Origin: Prevotellamassilia sp.
Lineage (GTDB): Bacteria; Bacteroidota; Bacteroidia; Bacteroidales; Bacteroidaceae
Assembly: GCA_018383375.1 (NCBI GenBank)
Contig: JAHAWW010000035.1
Span: 1-9,211 of the forward strand
Direction of reading: 5' to 3'
Length of the DNA stretch: 9,211 nt
Shown here: positions 1 through 6,558 of the stretch, one piece after another
How the letters are laid out: each line of letters starts with the position of its first letter
Position numbering within the stretch: the stretch's first letter is position 1
Position numbers and translations under genes: made by a program
Notes under the pieces: model-generated
Databases searched by the model: none
What the model saw: the letters and a program-made list of their open reading frames with translations, nothing else
Told to the model about the DNA's origin: nothing

Positions 1-398
1 GGCGACAGTTCGGGCGACACGCCGAGCAGGCCGTAGAGGTCGGCGTAGTGTTCGGCTGCAAGCAAGATGAAAATCGCCGGAACCATGATGAGAACGAGCG
101 TAAAGAATGTCGTGCTCACCGCCTGCCGGGCCTTGTCCCATTCGTTGCGGGCCACAAACTCGGCCAACTTGTTGCGCAGACCGTTGCCCAGCCCCACATC
201 AAACGAGTCTATCCAAATGAGCACCGTGCTAAGCGTCATCCAAATGCCGTATTCATAGGGGTTGAGGCAGGCCAAGGTCAGCGGCACCAGCAACAATTGC
301 ACCACGCCCGACCACCCTTTGATGAGGAAGGAGGCCAGGATGTTGACCAGCATCTTTGAGGTGCGCTGGTCGGTGCGTTGGAGGCGTAAGCGTAACAT
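1..398 (-). CDS. Polysaccharide / O-unit flippase-like membrane protein (C-terminus beyond left edge)
   Basis: The visible part is the first 132 residues of a membrane protein; the rest lies outside the window. The ATG at 398 is the first in-frame start after an upstream in-frame TGA, so the start is well fixed. After a short basic N-terminus (MLRLRLQRTDQR) there are hydrophobic segments at about residues 17-43, 48-66 and 96-114. The stretch around residues 46-78 (LNPYEYGIWMTL, then DSFDVGLGNGLRNKL) resembles the N-terminus of Wzx/MATE-like polysaccharide export flippases, which move lipid-linked sugar units across the inner membrane. It follows dusB by 64 bp on the same strand with no promoter motif between them, so co-transcription is likely. 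Substrate cannot be told. Family call is from recognition of the N-terminal pattern only. Confidence 0.72.
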   Translation of the reverse strand, partial: MLRLRLQRTDQRTSKMLVNILASFLIKGWSGVVQLLLVPLTLACLNPYEYGIWMTLSTVLIWIDSFDVGLGNGLRNKLAEFVARNEWDKARQAVSTTFFTLVLIMVPAIFILLAAEHYADLYGLLGVSPELS

Positions 399-462
399 CT
401 TGTCTTGTCTGTGTCAGCGAGCCATGGGTCGGCCCGTTGGCTAAGTATAACGGATGGTGTGG

Positions 463-1497
463 TTATGCGCGTTGAGCCGTTTCAGCGGCGCGGATGAGCG
501 GACGGGTGGACTCCATAATCTCAAAGAGACTCTCCACCGTCTCGGCGCGAAGCATGGCAATGCGGGTCTGACGGAAATCGGGCAGGCGCTTGAAGAGCGG
601 CGTGGCGGCCAGATGGCGGCGTATGTGCAATATGCCGCGGTATTCGTCGATGCGCGCCACACTCTGTCTCACCTGCTCTTTGAGCACGTCGAGTTTCCAG
701 TCGGCCGTCATAGGAGCATATTCGCTCTCAATGGCTTGGTCCACGGCGTGGTCGTCGCTATGGAGCGCGTCGTGTATCTCTTTAAAAATCCATGGGCGGC
801 CAAAGGTGGCACGTCCCACCATTATGGCATCGACGCCGTAGTCGTCGAATGCCTTGACGGCCCCCTCGGCCGACGTGATGTCGCCGTTGCCGATGATGGG
901 GATGTGTATGTGCGGATTGCGCTTCACCTCGCCGATGAGGCTCCAGTCGGCTTGGCCGGTATACATCTGTGCTCTTGTGCGGCCGTGAATGGTGAGTGCG
1001 CTGATGCCGCAGTCTTGGAGCTGTTCGGCCAGCGGCACGATGATTTTTTGCGAAGCGTCCCAACCCAAACGGGTTTTGACCGTGACGGGCAGTTTCACTG
1101 CGTCGACCACGGCACGGGTAATCTCCAGCATGAGCGGCACGTTTTGCAACATGCCCGCACCGGCTCCTTTGCCGGCCACGCGCTTCACAGGACAACCGAA
1201 ATTGAGGTCGATGATGTCGGGATGGGCGCGCTCTTCGACAATCTGGGCGGCGTCGCGAACGGCAACGGGGTCTTTGCCGTAGATTTGTATGACCACGGGG
1301 CGCTCTTCGTCACACACGGTGAGTTTGTCGAGACTGCGACTCACCATGCGTACAAGGGCGTCGGCCGCCACAAATTCCGAGTAGACCATTGATGCGCCCA
1401 GACGCCGGCAGAGCAGACGAAACCCGATGTCGGTCACGTCTTCCATTGGTGCCAGTAAGACGGGGCGGGGCCCAAGATTGATATGGCCTATTATCAT
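463..1497 (-). CDS. dusB: tRNA-dihydrouridine synthase, DusB/NifR3 type
   Basis: This 344-residue enzyme reduces specific uridines of tRNA to dihydrouridine in the cytoplasm, using FMN and NADPH. Motifs in order: LLAPMEDVTD (about 14-23, FMN-binding start of the TIM barrel), NFGCPVKRV with catalytic Cys102 followed by GKGAGAGML, VKTRLGWD (Lys141, Arg143), IHGRTRAQMYTG (His171), IIGNGDI (about 201-207) and MVGRATFGRPWIF (FMN-phosphate site). The NFGCP...GAGAGML and GRPWIF signatures fit the NifR3/DusB branch. The frame stays open upstream to 1551, but the ATG at 1497 is preferred: it overlaps the CPBP stop as ATGA, and the protein then begins a few residues before the conserved barrel strand. 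This implies translational coupling to the CPBP gene. Length is normal for the family and nothing is missing. Confidence 0.95.
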   Translation of the reverse strand: MIIGHINLGPRPVLLAPMEDVTDIGFRLLCRRLGASMVYSEFVAADALVRMVSRSLDKLTVCDEERPVVIQIYGKDPVAVRDAAQIVEERAHPDIIDLNFGCPVKRVAGKGAGAGMLQNVPLMLEITRAVVDAVKLPVTVKTRLGWDASQKIIVPLAEQLQDCGISALTIHGRTRAQMYTGQADWSLIGEVKRNPHIHIPIIGNGDITSAEGAVKAFDDYGVDAIMVGRATFGRPWIFKEIHDALHSDDHAVDQAIESEYAPMTADWKLDVLKEQVRQSVARIDEYRGILHIRRHLAATPLFKRLPDFRQTRIAMLRAETVESLFEIMESTRPLIRAAETAQRA

Positions 1498-2279
1498 AGT
1501 GAGTGAGGTGGTTGGAGTAATAGTTTGCGATTGATTGATGCGCCTTTCCAAAGGATGAGGCCGCCTGTGGACATCAGTGTGAGGCCGATGAGGCTGGTGC
1601 CTAAGGCTCCCGTCTGGTTCAGGTCGGCTTCAATGGTCGGGAAACAGAGCAGGAGCACGCCGAGGCCGTTGTTGATGATGTGGCAGGTGAGGCACAGGCG
1701 GATGTCGCCGGCACGCATATAGAGCAGACCGAGCACAAAGCCCAGCATCATGGCCGACACCGTTTGCAGGGGGTTGAAATGGATGAGCCCGAATGTGGTA
1801 GCGCTGATCAAGGCAGCCATCACGGGCATGAAACGCTTGGAGAGGGAGCGCTGAATGCCTTCACGGAAAACCAGTTCCTCAAGCAGTGGTCCGACGACTA
1901 CGAGCATCAACAAGCCGATGGCGTCTGTCTTCATCTCGCCGAACAACTCGCCGGTGCCGCCGTCGGAGAGGCCCAACGACGATAAAGCTGTCGACAGGCC
2001 GAAAGCAAAGAGCATAAACCCCACTATGGCGCTTACCCAGGTGCCGGCCGACAGTTTTTGTGCCGTGTTGAATGGCCGGCGCCGAATGCCTTTGGCCGCC
2101 CACAGCACGGCGGCATAAAGCACTGCCGCTATGGCCATGCCCACGGCAAACTGGTGGGCGGTGGGTTCGACCACTTTGTCGGGGTCGGCCGAAGTGATTT
2201 TGCCCCACACCAAAGCAATGGCCGAGGCCACTATCTGGTAGACGATAAATCCGAGAAATATGATGAAGGGTTTGAGCAT
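1494..2279 (-). CDS. CPBP-family intramembrane glutamic protease (CAAX/Abi-like)
   Basis: This 261-residue protein is strongly hydrophobic, with several membrane-spanning stretches (for example about 4-25, 45-62, 82-100, 121-133, 174-188, 205-213, 226-244). It carries the three CPBP motifs: EExxxR (Glu134, Glu135, Arg139 in LLEELVFREG), FxxxH (Phe163, His167 in FGLIHFN) and HxxxN (His200, Asn204 in HIINN). The two glutamates and the histidines form the intramembrane active site in Rce1-type proteases. Bacterial members have been linked to bacteriocin self-immunity and protein processing, but the substrate here is unknown. The gene overlaps the end of ribF by 49 bp and its TGA overlaps the dusB ATG, so it sits inside a tightly packed operon. 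The ATG at 2279 is favoured because it includes the first membrane helix and the next in-frame Met (residue 48) would remove it. Confidence 0.9.
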   Translation of the reverse strand: MLKPFIIFLGFIVYQIVASAIALVWGKITSADPDKVVEPTAHQFAVGMAIAAVLYAAVLWAAKGIRRRPFNTAQKLSAGTWVSAIVGFMLFAFGLSTALSSLGLSDGGTGELFGEMKTDAIGLLMLVVVGPLLEELVFREGIQRSLSKRFMPVMAALISATTFGLIHFNPLQTVSAMMLGFVLGLLYMRAGDIRLCLTCHIINNGLGVLLLCFPTIEADLNQTGALGTSLIGLTLMSTGGLILWKGASINRKLLLQPPHSL

Positions 2280-3205
2280 TGTTTCAGAAGGTTGAGGGTT
2301 TGTTCGGCGTCGCGACCGATTTGTTGGGCGAGACTGTCGAGGCTGTCAAACTGCCGCTCGTCGCGGAGGCGGTCGACGAGGTGTAGGGTGAGGTGTTGTC
2401 CGTAGAGGTTGTCGGCGAAGTCAAACAAGTGGGCTTCGATGGAAAGGTCGTTGCCGTTGTGCAGGGTGGGGCGATGGCCGATGTTGAGCATGGCCTCGTG
2501 GTAGCGACCACCGGCCTCGGCCCAGACGGCATAGACACCGCTTGAGGGTATGAGCCGTTCGGCATCGGCGGGCTGTATGTTAGCCGTGGGGAAACCTAAT
2601 TGCCGCCCCACTTTGTGCCCTTCGGTCACTGTGCCGCCAATGGCGTAATAACGTCCCAATAGTCGGGCTGCCGCTTGAATGCTGCCCTCGGCTACAAGTC
2701 GCCTGATGCGCGACGAACTCACGGCTTGACCGTCCACGATGAGCGGCGTGGCCTGTATCACTTCCATGCCACATGAGCGGCCAATGGTTTGGTAGTCGTC
2801 AAAGCCTAAGCCACGGTCGCAGCCAAAGTGGTGGTCGTAGCCCATGAGCAACACCTTGACGCCCAGCTGCCCCATCAAAATCTCGGTCATAAACTCGCGT
2901 GCAGTCATGGCGGCCATTTGTGTCGTGAAATCCAAGAGCGTGCAGGCGTCAAGGCCCGACTGTCGGAGCAGGGTGGTTTTTTCGGCGGTGTCGGTGAGCA
3001 GTTGGGGGCGATAGTCCGACTTCAAGACCTTCCGGGGATGTCGGCCGAAGGTCACGGCCATAGTGCACAGTCCCCGTTCGTCGGCCACTGTTTTGAGTTG
3101 GTCGATGAGATGGCGGTGTCCGAGGTGCAGACCGTCGAAAAAGCCGATGGTTGCAGCCATGGGGCGGTCGCTGCAGGTTGTGAAGTCAAGCCTGGTGAAG
3201 TTCAT
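2231..3205 (-). CDS. ribF: Bifunctional riboflavin kinase / FAD synthetase
   Basis: This 324-residue enzyme phosphorylates riboflavin to FMN and adenylates FMN to FAD. The N-terminal adenylyltransferase domain shows GFFDGLHLGHRHL (21-33), the VTFGRHPRKVL segment (51-61), GYDHHFGCDRG (122-132) and SSSRIRRLV (163-171). The C-terminal flavokinase domain shows GHKVGRQLGFPTANI (196-210), SGVYAVWA (222-229), LNIGHRPT (240-247) and IEAHLFDF with the likely catalytic Glu257. Length and domain order are those of ordinary bacterial RibF. The frame is open upstream to 3304, but the ATG at 3205 is chosen: it overlaps the HAD stop as ATGA and the FAD-synthetase domain begins right after it. The last roughly 16 residues, after the helical LAQQIGRDAEQTLNLLKQ segment, are low in recognisable pattern and are encoded within the 49-bp overlap with the CPBP gene. 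Confidence 0.97.
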   Translation of the reverse strand: MNFTRLDFTTCSDRPMAATIGFFDGLHLGHRHLIDQLKTVADERGLCTMAVTFGRHPRKVLKSDYRPQLLTDTAEKTTLLRQSGLDACTLLDFTTQMAAMTAREFMTEILMGQLGVKVLLMGYDHHFGCDRGLGFDDYQTIGRSCGMEVIQATPLIVDGQAVSSSRIRRLVAEGSIQAAARLLGRYYAIGGTVTEGHKVGRQLGFPTANIQPADAERLIPSSGVYAVWAEAGGRYHEAMLNIGHRPTLHNGNDLSIEAHLFDFADNLYGQHLTLHLVDRLRDERQFDSLDSLAQQIGRDAEQTLNLLKQCSNPSSYFSDLSSTR

Positions 3206-3825
3206 TCGGGGATATAGATGCCGTCGGCGGTGAAATATTTGAGCCATTCGCCACCAGCGGGAGCCAGTCGGGCTTGCAGACCACAGGCACGGGCAGCTTC
3301 GCAATTTTCCTCGCAGTCATCAAAGAAAAGTATCTCTTCGGGTCGACAACCGATGCCTTCCACCACAGCCTTATAGATGGCCGCCGAAGGCTTCTCAACG
3401 CCCAGCTCGTATGAGAGGAAAGCGCGGCGGAAGAAGTCGGGCAGGTCGTGGCCTTGATATTGGAAAAGGCCGTTGCGGGCCATGTTCCAGTGCACGATGT
3501 TGGTATTGCTCAACACGTAGGTGGGGTAGTGGCGGCCAATGCGCAGTAACATGTCGAGGCGGTCGGCCGGCACGCTCACCAAGTAACTCTCCCAAGCCTG
3601 TATGATTTGGTCGTTGGTGATGTGGTGCAGGCCGGAGTCGGCCCTCAGACGGTCGCAAAATTCATCAAGCGTCACTTCGCCGCGCTCGAGTGCCGAGAGG
3701 ATGCCGGCTTGGGCAAAGGTGCCGATGTAGGGTCTCACGTCGAAGCCGATTTGCTCAAAGGCCTTGATGCAGCGTTGCTTGTCGAGGTCGACCAAGACAC
3801 CGCCGAAGTCGAATAGAAGGTTCAT
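3202..3825 (-). CDS. HAD-superfamily phosphatase (subfamily IA, YihX-like)
   Basis: This 207-residue cytoplasmic protein is a probable small-molecule phosphatase. HAD motifs: I, LFDFGGVLVDLD (Asp6 nucleophile); II, YVLSNTN (Ser106); III, Lys145 in GVEKPSAAIYK; IV, ILFFDDCEEN (Asp169, Asp170). The second acidic residue of the usual DxD motif is replaced by Gly (DFGGV), as in the YihX-like group with DLGNV. An alpha-helical cap of about 75 residues lies between motifs I and II. The ATG at 3825 is chosen because motif I begins within three residues of it, although the frame is open to 3867. Its TGA overlaps the ribF ATG (ATGA), so the two are probably translationally coupled. That makes a riboflavin-pathway or flavin-nucleotide substrate attractive, but the sequence alone does not fix the substrate. 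Confidence 0.88.
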   Translation of the reverse strand: MNLLFDFGGVLVDLDKQRCIKAFEQIGFDVRPYIGTFAQAGILSALERGEVTLDEFCDRLRADSGLHHITNDQIIQAWESYLVSVPADRLDMLLRIGRHYPTYVLSNTNIVHWNMARNGLFQYQGHDLPDFFRRAFLSYELGVEKPSAAIYKAVVEGIGCRPEEILFFDDCEENCEAARACGLQARLAPAGGEWLKYFTADGIYIPE

Positions 3826-3948
3826 ACGTATGTTGCTTTTGGCTGTGGCGCGGTATGGGCCAATCAAATAAATATGTCGGCCATGCCTCTGCCTTGCTCA
3901 AAGGTTGATATTGTCGATGGAATGGGACTGTTGGGCTCGGTGGCGGCG

Positions 3949-5196
3949 TCAGGCTTTCACCAGTTTATAGATGCGGTCTGACGGACGTATCTTTTCGGGT
4001 ACGGCAATGGCCACAGCCTGACCTTTTTTGCCGATTTCAACGGGTCCGTCGTCGAGATGGATTTCGTCGGCCGTCACATAAATCACGCCCGTTGTGGGCC
4101 CGATGATGACCAAGCGGTCGCCTTTGCAGATGTCGCCGGCTTCGAGATAAAACTCGCCCACGCCGAGGCGCGAGAAATATTTCACGCCCTTACCGATGTA
4201 GACTTTGCGCTCGGTGGCCGAAGATCCGTAGGTGGCGCTCCATTCGCCCAAGCGTTGCCCCAGGTAGTAGCCGTCCCAAAAGCCGCGATTGAACACCGAG
4301 GCCAGACGCTCGTCCCAAGCCTTGACTTTGTCTGGAGAGAAGGTGCCGGCCTTGACGGCTTCAATGGCTTCTTTGTAGCACTTCACCACCGTGTAGACAT
4401 ATTCGGCTGAGCGTGCACGGCCTTCAATCTTGAACACACTCACGCCGGCCTGCATCATTTTGTCGATGAAACCTATGGTTTTGAGGTCTTTCGGGCTCAT
4501 GATGTATTTGTTGTCTACATCCAGTTCGACGCCCGTCTCACGGTCGCGCACGGTGTAGCTGCGGCGGCACACCTGCATGCATTCACCGCGATTGGCCGAG
4601 CGGCCGAGATTGTCGAGCGACATATAGCATTTGCCACTTACAGCCATACACAAGGCTCCGTGACAAAACATCTCGATGCGGATGCGCTCACCGCCGGGAC
4701 CACAAATATTCTCGTCGTCGATGGCCTTGGCAATGGCTGCCACCTGAGTCATGTTGAGCTCGCGAGCCAGCACCACCACGTCGGCAAAAGCCGAATAAAA
4801 CCGCAGGGCTTCGACGTTGGAGATGTTGAGCTGCGTGGAAAGATGCACTTCGAGGCCGATGGTACGGCAATAAGCCAACACAGCCACGTCGGCCGCTATC
4901 ACTGCCGATATGCCCGCCTCGAGAGCGGCGTCGCAGATGCGTCGCATGAGGTCGAGGTCTTCGTCGTAGATGATGGTGTTGACCGTGAGATAAGACTTCA
5001 CGCCCTGCTCGCGGCAGGTGGCGGCAATCTCGTGCAGGTCGTCTATGGTGAAGCGGCTGGCCGAATGAGCACGCATATTGAGGGCCTCAATGCCGAAATA
5101 GACTGAGTCGGCTCCGGCCTTGAGCGCGGCGGCCAGCGACTCGCGAGAGCCAGCCGGTGCCATCACTTCGTGTTGGGTTGTCATCTTGAATGCCAT
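3949..5196 (-). CDS. U32-family protein, probable tRNA 5-hydroxyuridine synthesis factor (TrhP/YegQ-like)
   Basis: This protein of about 415 residues belongs to the U32 family. It begins with EVMAPAGSRESLAAALKAGA (10-29) and has the U32 signature EMFCHGALCMAVSGKCYMS (175-193), which fits the published pattern. Cys183, Cys190, Cys206 and Cys210 (NRGECMQVCRR) are candidate [4Fe-4S] ligands. The block YIMSPKDL...FIDKMMQAGVSVFKIEGR (231-260) and RGFWDGYYLGQ (304-314) are typical of the TrhP/YegQ/YrrO branch, which hydroxylates U34 of tRNAs from prephenate, rather than of true proteases. The 'peptidase' label of the family is therefore probably misleading here. ATGs at 5220, 5196 and 5184 are all possible; 5196 is chosen because it lies 4 bp after the argB stop. 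Which of UbiU/UbiV-like, RlhA-like or TrhP-like roles applies is an inference. Confidence 0.87.
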   Translation of the reverse strand: MAFKMTTQHEVMAPAGSRESLAAALKAGADSVYFGIEALNMRAHSASRFTIDDLHEIAATCREQGVKSYLTVNTIIYDEDLDLMRRICDAALEAGISAVIAADVAVLAYCRTIGLEVHLSTQLNISNVEALRFYSAFADVVVLARELNMTQVAAIAKAIDDENICGPGGERIRIEMFCHGALCMAVSGKCYMSLDNLGRSANRGECMQVCRRSYTVRDRETGVELDVDNKYIMSPKDLKTIGFIDKMMQAGVSVFKIEGRARSAEYVYTVVKCYKEAIEAVKAGTFSPDKVKAWDERLASVFNRGFWDGYYLGQRLGEWSATYGSSATERKVYIGKGVKYFSRLGVGEFYLEAGDICKGDRLVIIGPTTGVIYVTADEIHLDDGPVEIGKKGQAVAIAVPEKIRPSDRIYKLVKA

Positions 5197-5200
5197 TGGG

Positions 5201-6028
5201 TTAATTTTGGCCGATTTCATCGGCGTTTTTTCGGATGCTTGTGCCGCCCGGAAGCCCGATGAGGTCGGCTCGGGTAATGACCACCTCGGCCACGCCGGCA
5301 TCGATGGCACCGAGACAGTTTTCGAGTTTGGGTAGCATACCGCCCGACACCGTGCCGTCAGCACGCAACTGCTCGAAACTCTTGTGGTCGATGGTCGGGA
5401 TGACGCTCCTCTCGTCGGCAGGGTCGGCCAAGACGCCGGCAAACTCAAAGCAAAACACCAGTTTCACGTCATAGCCCACGGCAGCCAAGGCTTTGGCCAC
5501 CTCAGATGCCATGGTGTCGGCATTGGTGTTGAGCATGGTGCCGTGACCATCGTGGGTGAGCGGTGCCATCACCGGCACCACGCCCGTCTCGATGAGACCT
5601 GAGAGCCGGTGGCCGTCGACGGCGTCGACGTCGCCTACAAAGCCATAGTCTACGGCCGTTCCCGTGCGCTTGTGAGCACGCACCACGTCCATGTCGGCAC
5701 CCGTCAGGCCCAGCGCCGTTGTTCCGGCAGCTTCCAGTTGGGCCACCACGTTTTTGTTGACCAGTCCGGCATAGACCATCGTGACCACCCGAAGCATCTC
5801 GGCATCGGTCACGCGGCGGCCGGCCACCATCTGTGTCTCGATGCCCAGACGGGCTGCAATGTCGGTGGCTGTGCGTCCGCCGCCGTGTACCAACATTTTA
5901 CGTCCCGGCAGGGCGGCAAATTTCTTGACCAAGTCCGCGAGGGCTGCGTCGTTTTCTACGATTTTACCGCCCACTTTGACTACGGTCAGCGGTTGGCGTT
6001 GGGTAACAGGAGTGTGCATAAGAGTCAT
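5201..6028 (-). CDS. argB: Acetylglutamate kinase, Bacteroidota type (may use N-succinylglutamate)
   Basis: This 275-residue amino-acid kinase phosphorylates N-acylated glutamate in arginine synthesis. Visible motifs are VVKVGGKIVEN (16-26, Lys18 and Lys22), LVHGGGRTATDIAARLGI (46-63), RRVTDAEMLRVVTMVYAG (71-88), LNTNADTMASEVAKAL (166-181) and SGGMLPKLENCLGAIDAG (228-245, Lys234). The segment LVFCFEFAGVLAD (190-202) replaces the usual TDVxGV loop, and GLTGADMDVVRAHKR replaces the usual GLSGxD pattern; both are as I recall from Bacteroidota homologues. In Bacteroides fragilis the arginine pathway uses succinylated intermediates, so N-succinylglutamate is a real alternative substrate. A promoter ends about 55-60 bp upstream of the ATG at 6028; Met4 (6019) is a possible alternative start. 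The stop lies 4 bp before the U32 gene. Confidence 0.93.
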   Translation of the reverse strand: MTLMHTPVTQRQPLTVVKVGGKIVENDAALADLVKKFAALPGRKMLVHGGGRTATDIAARLGIETQMVAGRRVTDAEMLRVVTMVYAGLVNKNVVAQLEAAGTTALGLTGADMDVVRAHKRTGTAVDYGFVGDVDAVDGHRLSGLIETGVVPVMAPLTHDGHGTMLNTNADTMASEVAKALAAVGYDVKLVFCFEFAGVLADPADERSVIPTIDHKSFEQLRADGTVSGGMLPKLENCLGAIDAGVAEVVITRADLIGLPGGTSIRKNADEIGQN

Positions 6029-6090
6029 GGTTTAAGCTTGTGTAGCCGTCGGCGTTGGCTCATGGGCCGTGGCACGACGCTATGAATATG

Positions 6091-6121
6091 CAAAAGTAGC
6101 AAAAAAACACCGCGTGGCAAG
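6091..6121 (-). promoter_or_regulatory. Bacteroidota-type promoter for argB
   Basis: On the minus strand the -7 element TACTTTTG (6098-6091, followed by C) matches TAnnTTTG exactly. A CTTG at 6121-6118 stands 19 bp upstream as the -33 element. Transcription would begin near 6084, giving a leader of about 55 nt before the argB ATG. It probably drives argB and the U32 gene, and perhaps the genes further left. Confidence 0.7.
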
Positions 6122-6235
6122 GTGTGGTTGCCCGACCGGCCGGCACAAACGGACCGAAGGCCGACTTTTGGGCGGTCGGGGTGTGGATGTGTCTTTTTGG
6201 AGATGGCGTTTTCATCGTATCTTTCGGTAGAGCAT

Positions 6236-6267
6236 AAAAAGGAGGCCCCGTCGGCCTCTCTTTTTTT
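6236..6267. terminator. Hairpin with A-tract and T-tract on either side (bidirectional terminator)
   Basis: A perfect 6-bp GC-rich stem, GAGGCC (6242-6247) and GGCCTC (6253-6258), with loop CCGTC is preceded by AAAAA (6236-6240) and followed by seven Ts (6261-6267). It reads as an intrinsic terminator on both strands. On the minus strand it lies about 240 bp after the manC hairpin and about 115 bp before the argB promoter, so it would isolate argB from transcripts arriving from the right. No gene that clearly needs it is visible. Confidence 0.7.
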
Positions 6268-6500
6268 GTCTCATTCGTGTCTGCGGGCCTTATGACACGC
6301 AAAACTGTCCTTATGAGAGAAAATTCTGTCCTTAATCCCGTCAACATTTCGCCTTGTTTTGCGTCGTTTTTGGTCTAATCGTCCCATTCTGCCATGCCTT
6401 TGGACCGATTTTTTCAGCCTTGCAAAAAAAGTTTGCCTTCATTACCCATAAATTTGTCACAGACGACCGCCATTTTTAAACGAGACAAAATTTCAATGAA
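6268..6500. other. Non-coding stretch between two hairpins; no gene seen
   Basis: There is no convincing reading frame here: the minus-strand frame that crosses it (about 6060-6347) has low-complexity composition and runs through the argB promoter and a terminator. The stretch is richer in A and T than the genes around it. It contains a 21-bp direct repeat (6288-6334). An isolated TAAATTTG on the plus strand (6449-6456) matches the -7 element but lacks a -33 element at 19-21 bp (the nearest TTTG is only 13 bp away). I see no known RNA family. Confidence 0.5.
6288..6334. repeat. 21-bp direct repeat, two full copies plus a partial
   Basis: On the plus strand 6293-6313 and 6314-6334 are head-to-tail 21-mers, both beginning TGA and ending CTGTCCTTA; 15 of 21 positions agree. 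A third CCTTA sits at 6288-6292, in phase with the repeat. Copies are directly adjacent with no spacer. The period equals two turns of the DNA helix, so tandem protein binding is conceivable, but no known operator was recognised. Confidence 0.5.
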
Positions 6501-6542
6501 ACAAAGGCGGCCTCACACGCTTCGGTGCAAGGCCGCCTTTGT
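6501..6542 (-). terminator. Strong hairpin downstream of manC (intrinsic terminator)
   Basis: A perfect 13-bp stem pairs ACAAAGGCGGCCT (6501-6513) with AGGCCGCCTTTGT (6530-6542). Inside the loop CGCTTCGGTG can close a UUCG tetraloop. It begins 17 bp after the manC stop codon. On the minus strand the 3' side of the stem ends in TTTGT and continues TTCATTGAAATTTTG, a broken U-rich tail, so termination of manC is the natural reading. Confidence 0.75.
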
Positions 6543-6558
6543 TTGACGTCTGTTGGGA

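Noticed and set aside
454..1392. A 312-codon open frame on the plus strand.
   Set aside because: It lies opposite dusB, whose full set of family motifs is on the minus strand. The plus-strand translation shows no domain and is an effect of GC-rich codon use.
3826..3948. A promoter for the HAD-ribF-CPBP-dusB block.
   Set aside because: Two minus-strand -7-like words (AACCTTTG at 3906-3899, TTTATTTG at 3872-3865) each miss one base, and neither has a -33 element at 19-21 bp. Whether the block has its own promoter stays open.
6060..6347. A 95-codon minus-strand frame upstream of argB.
   Set aside because: It runs through the terminator at 6236-6267 and the argB promoter, has no domain and a mixed low-complexity composition.
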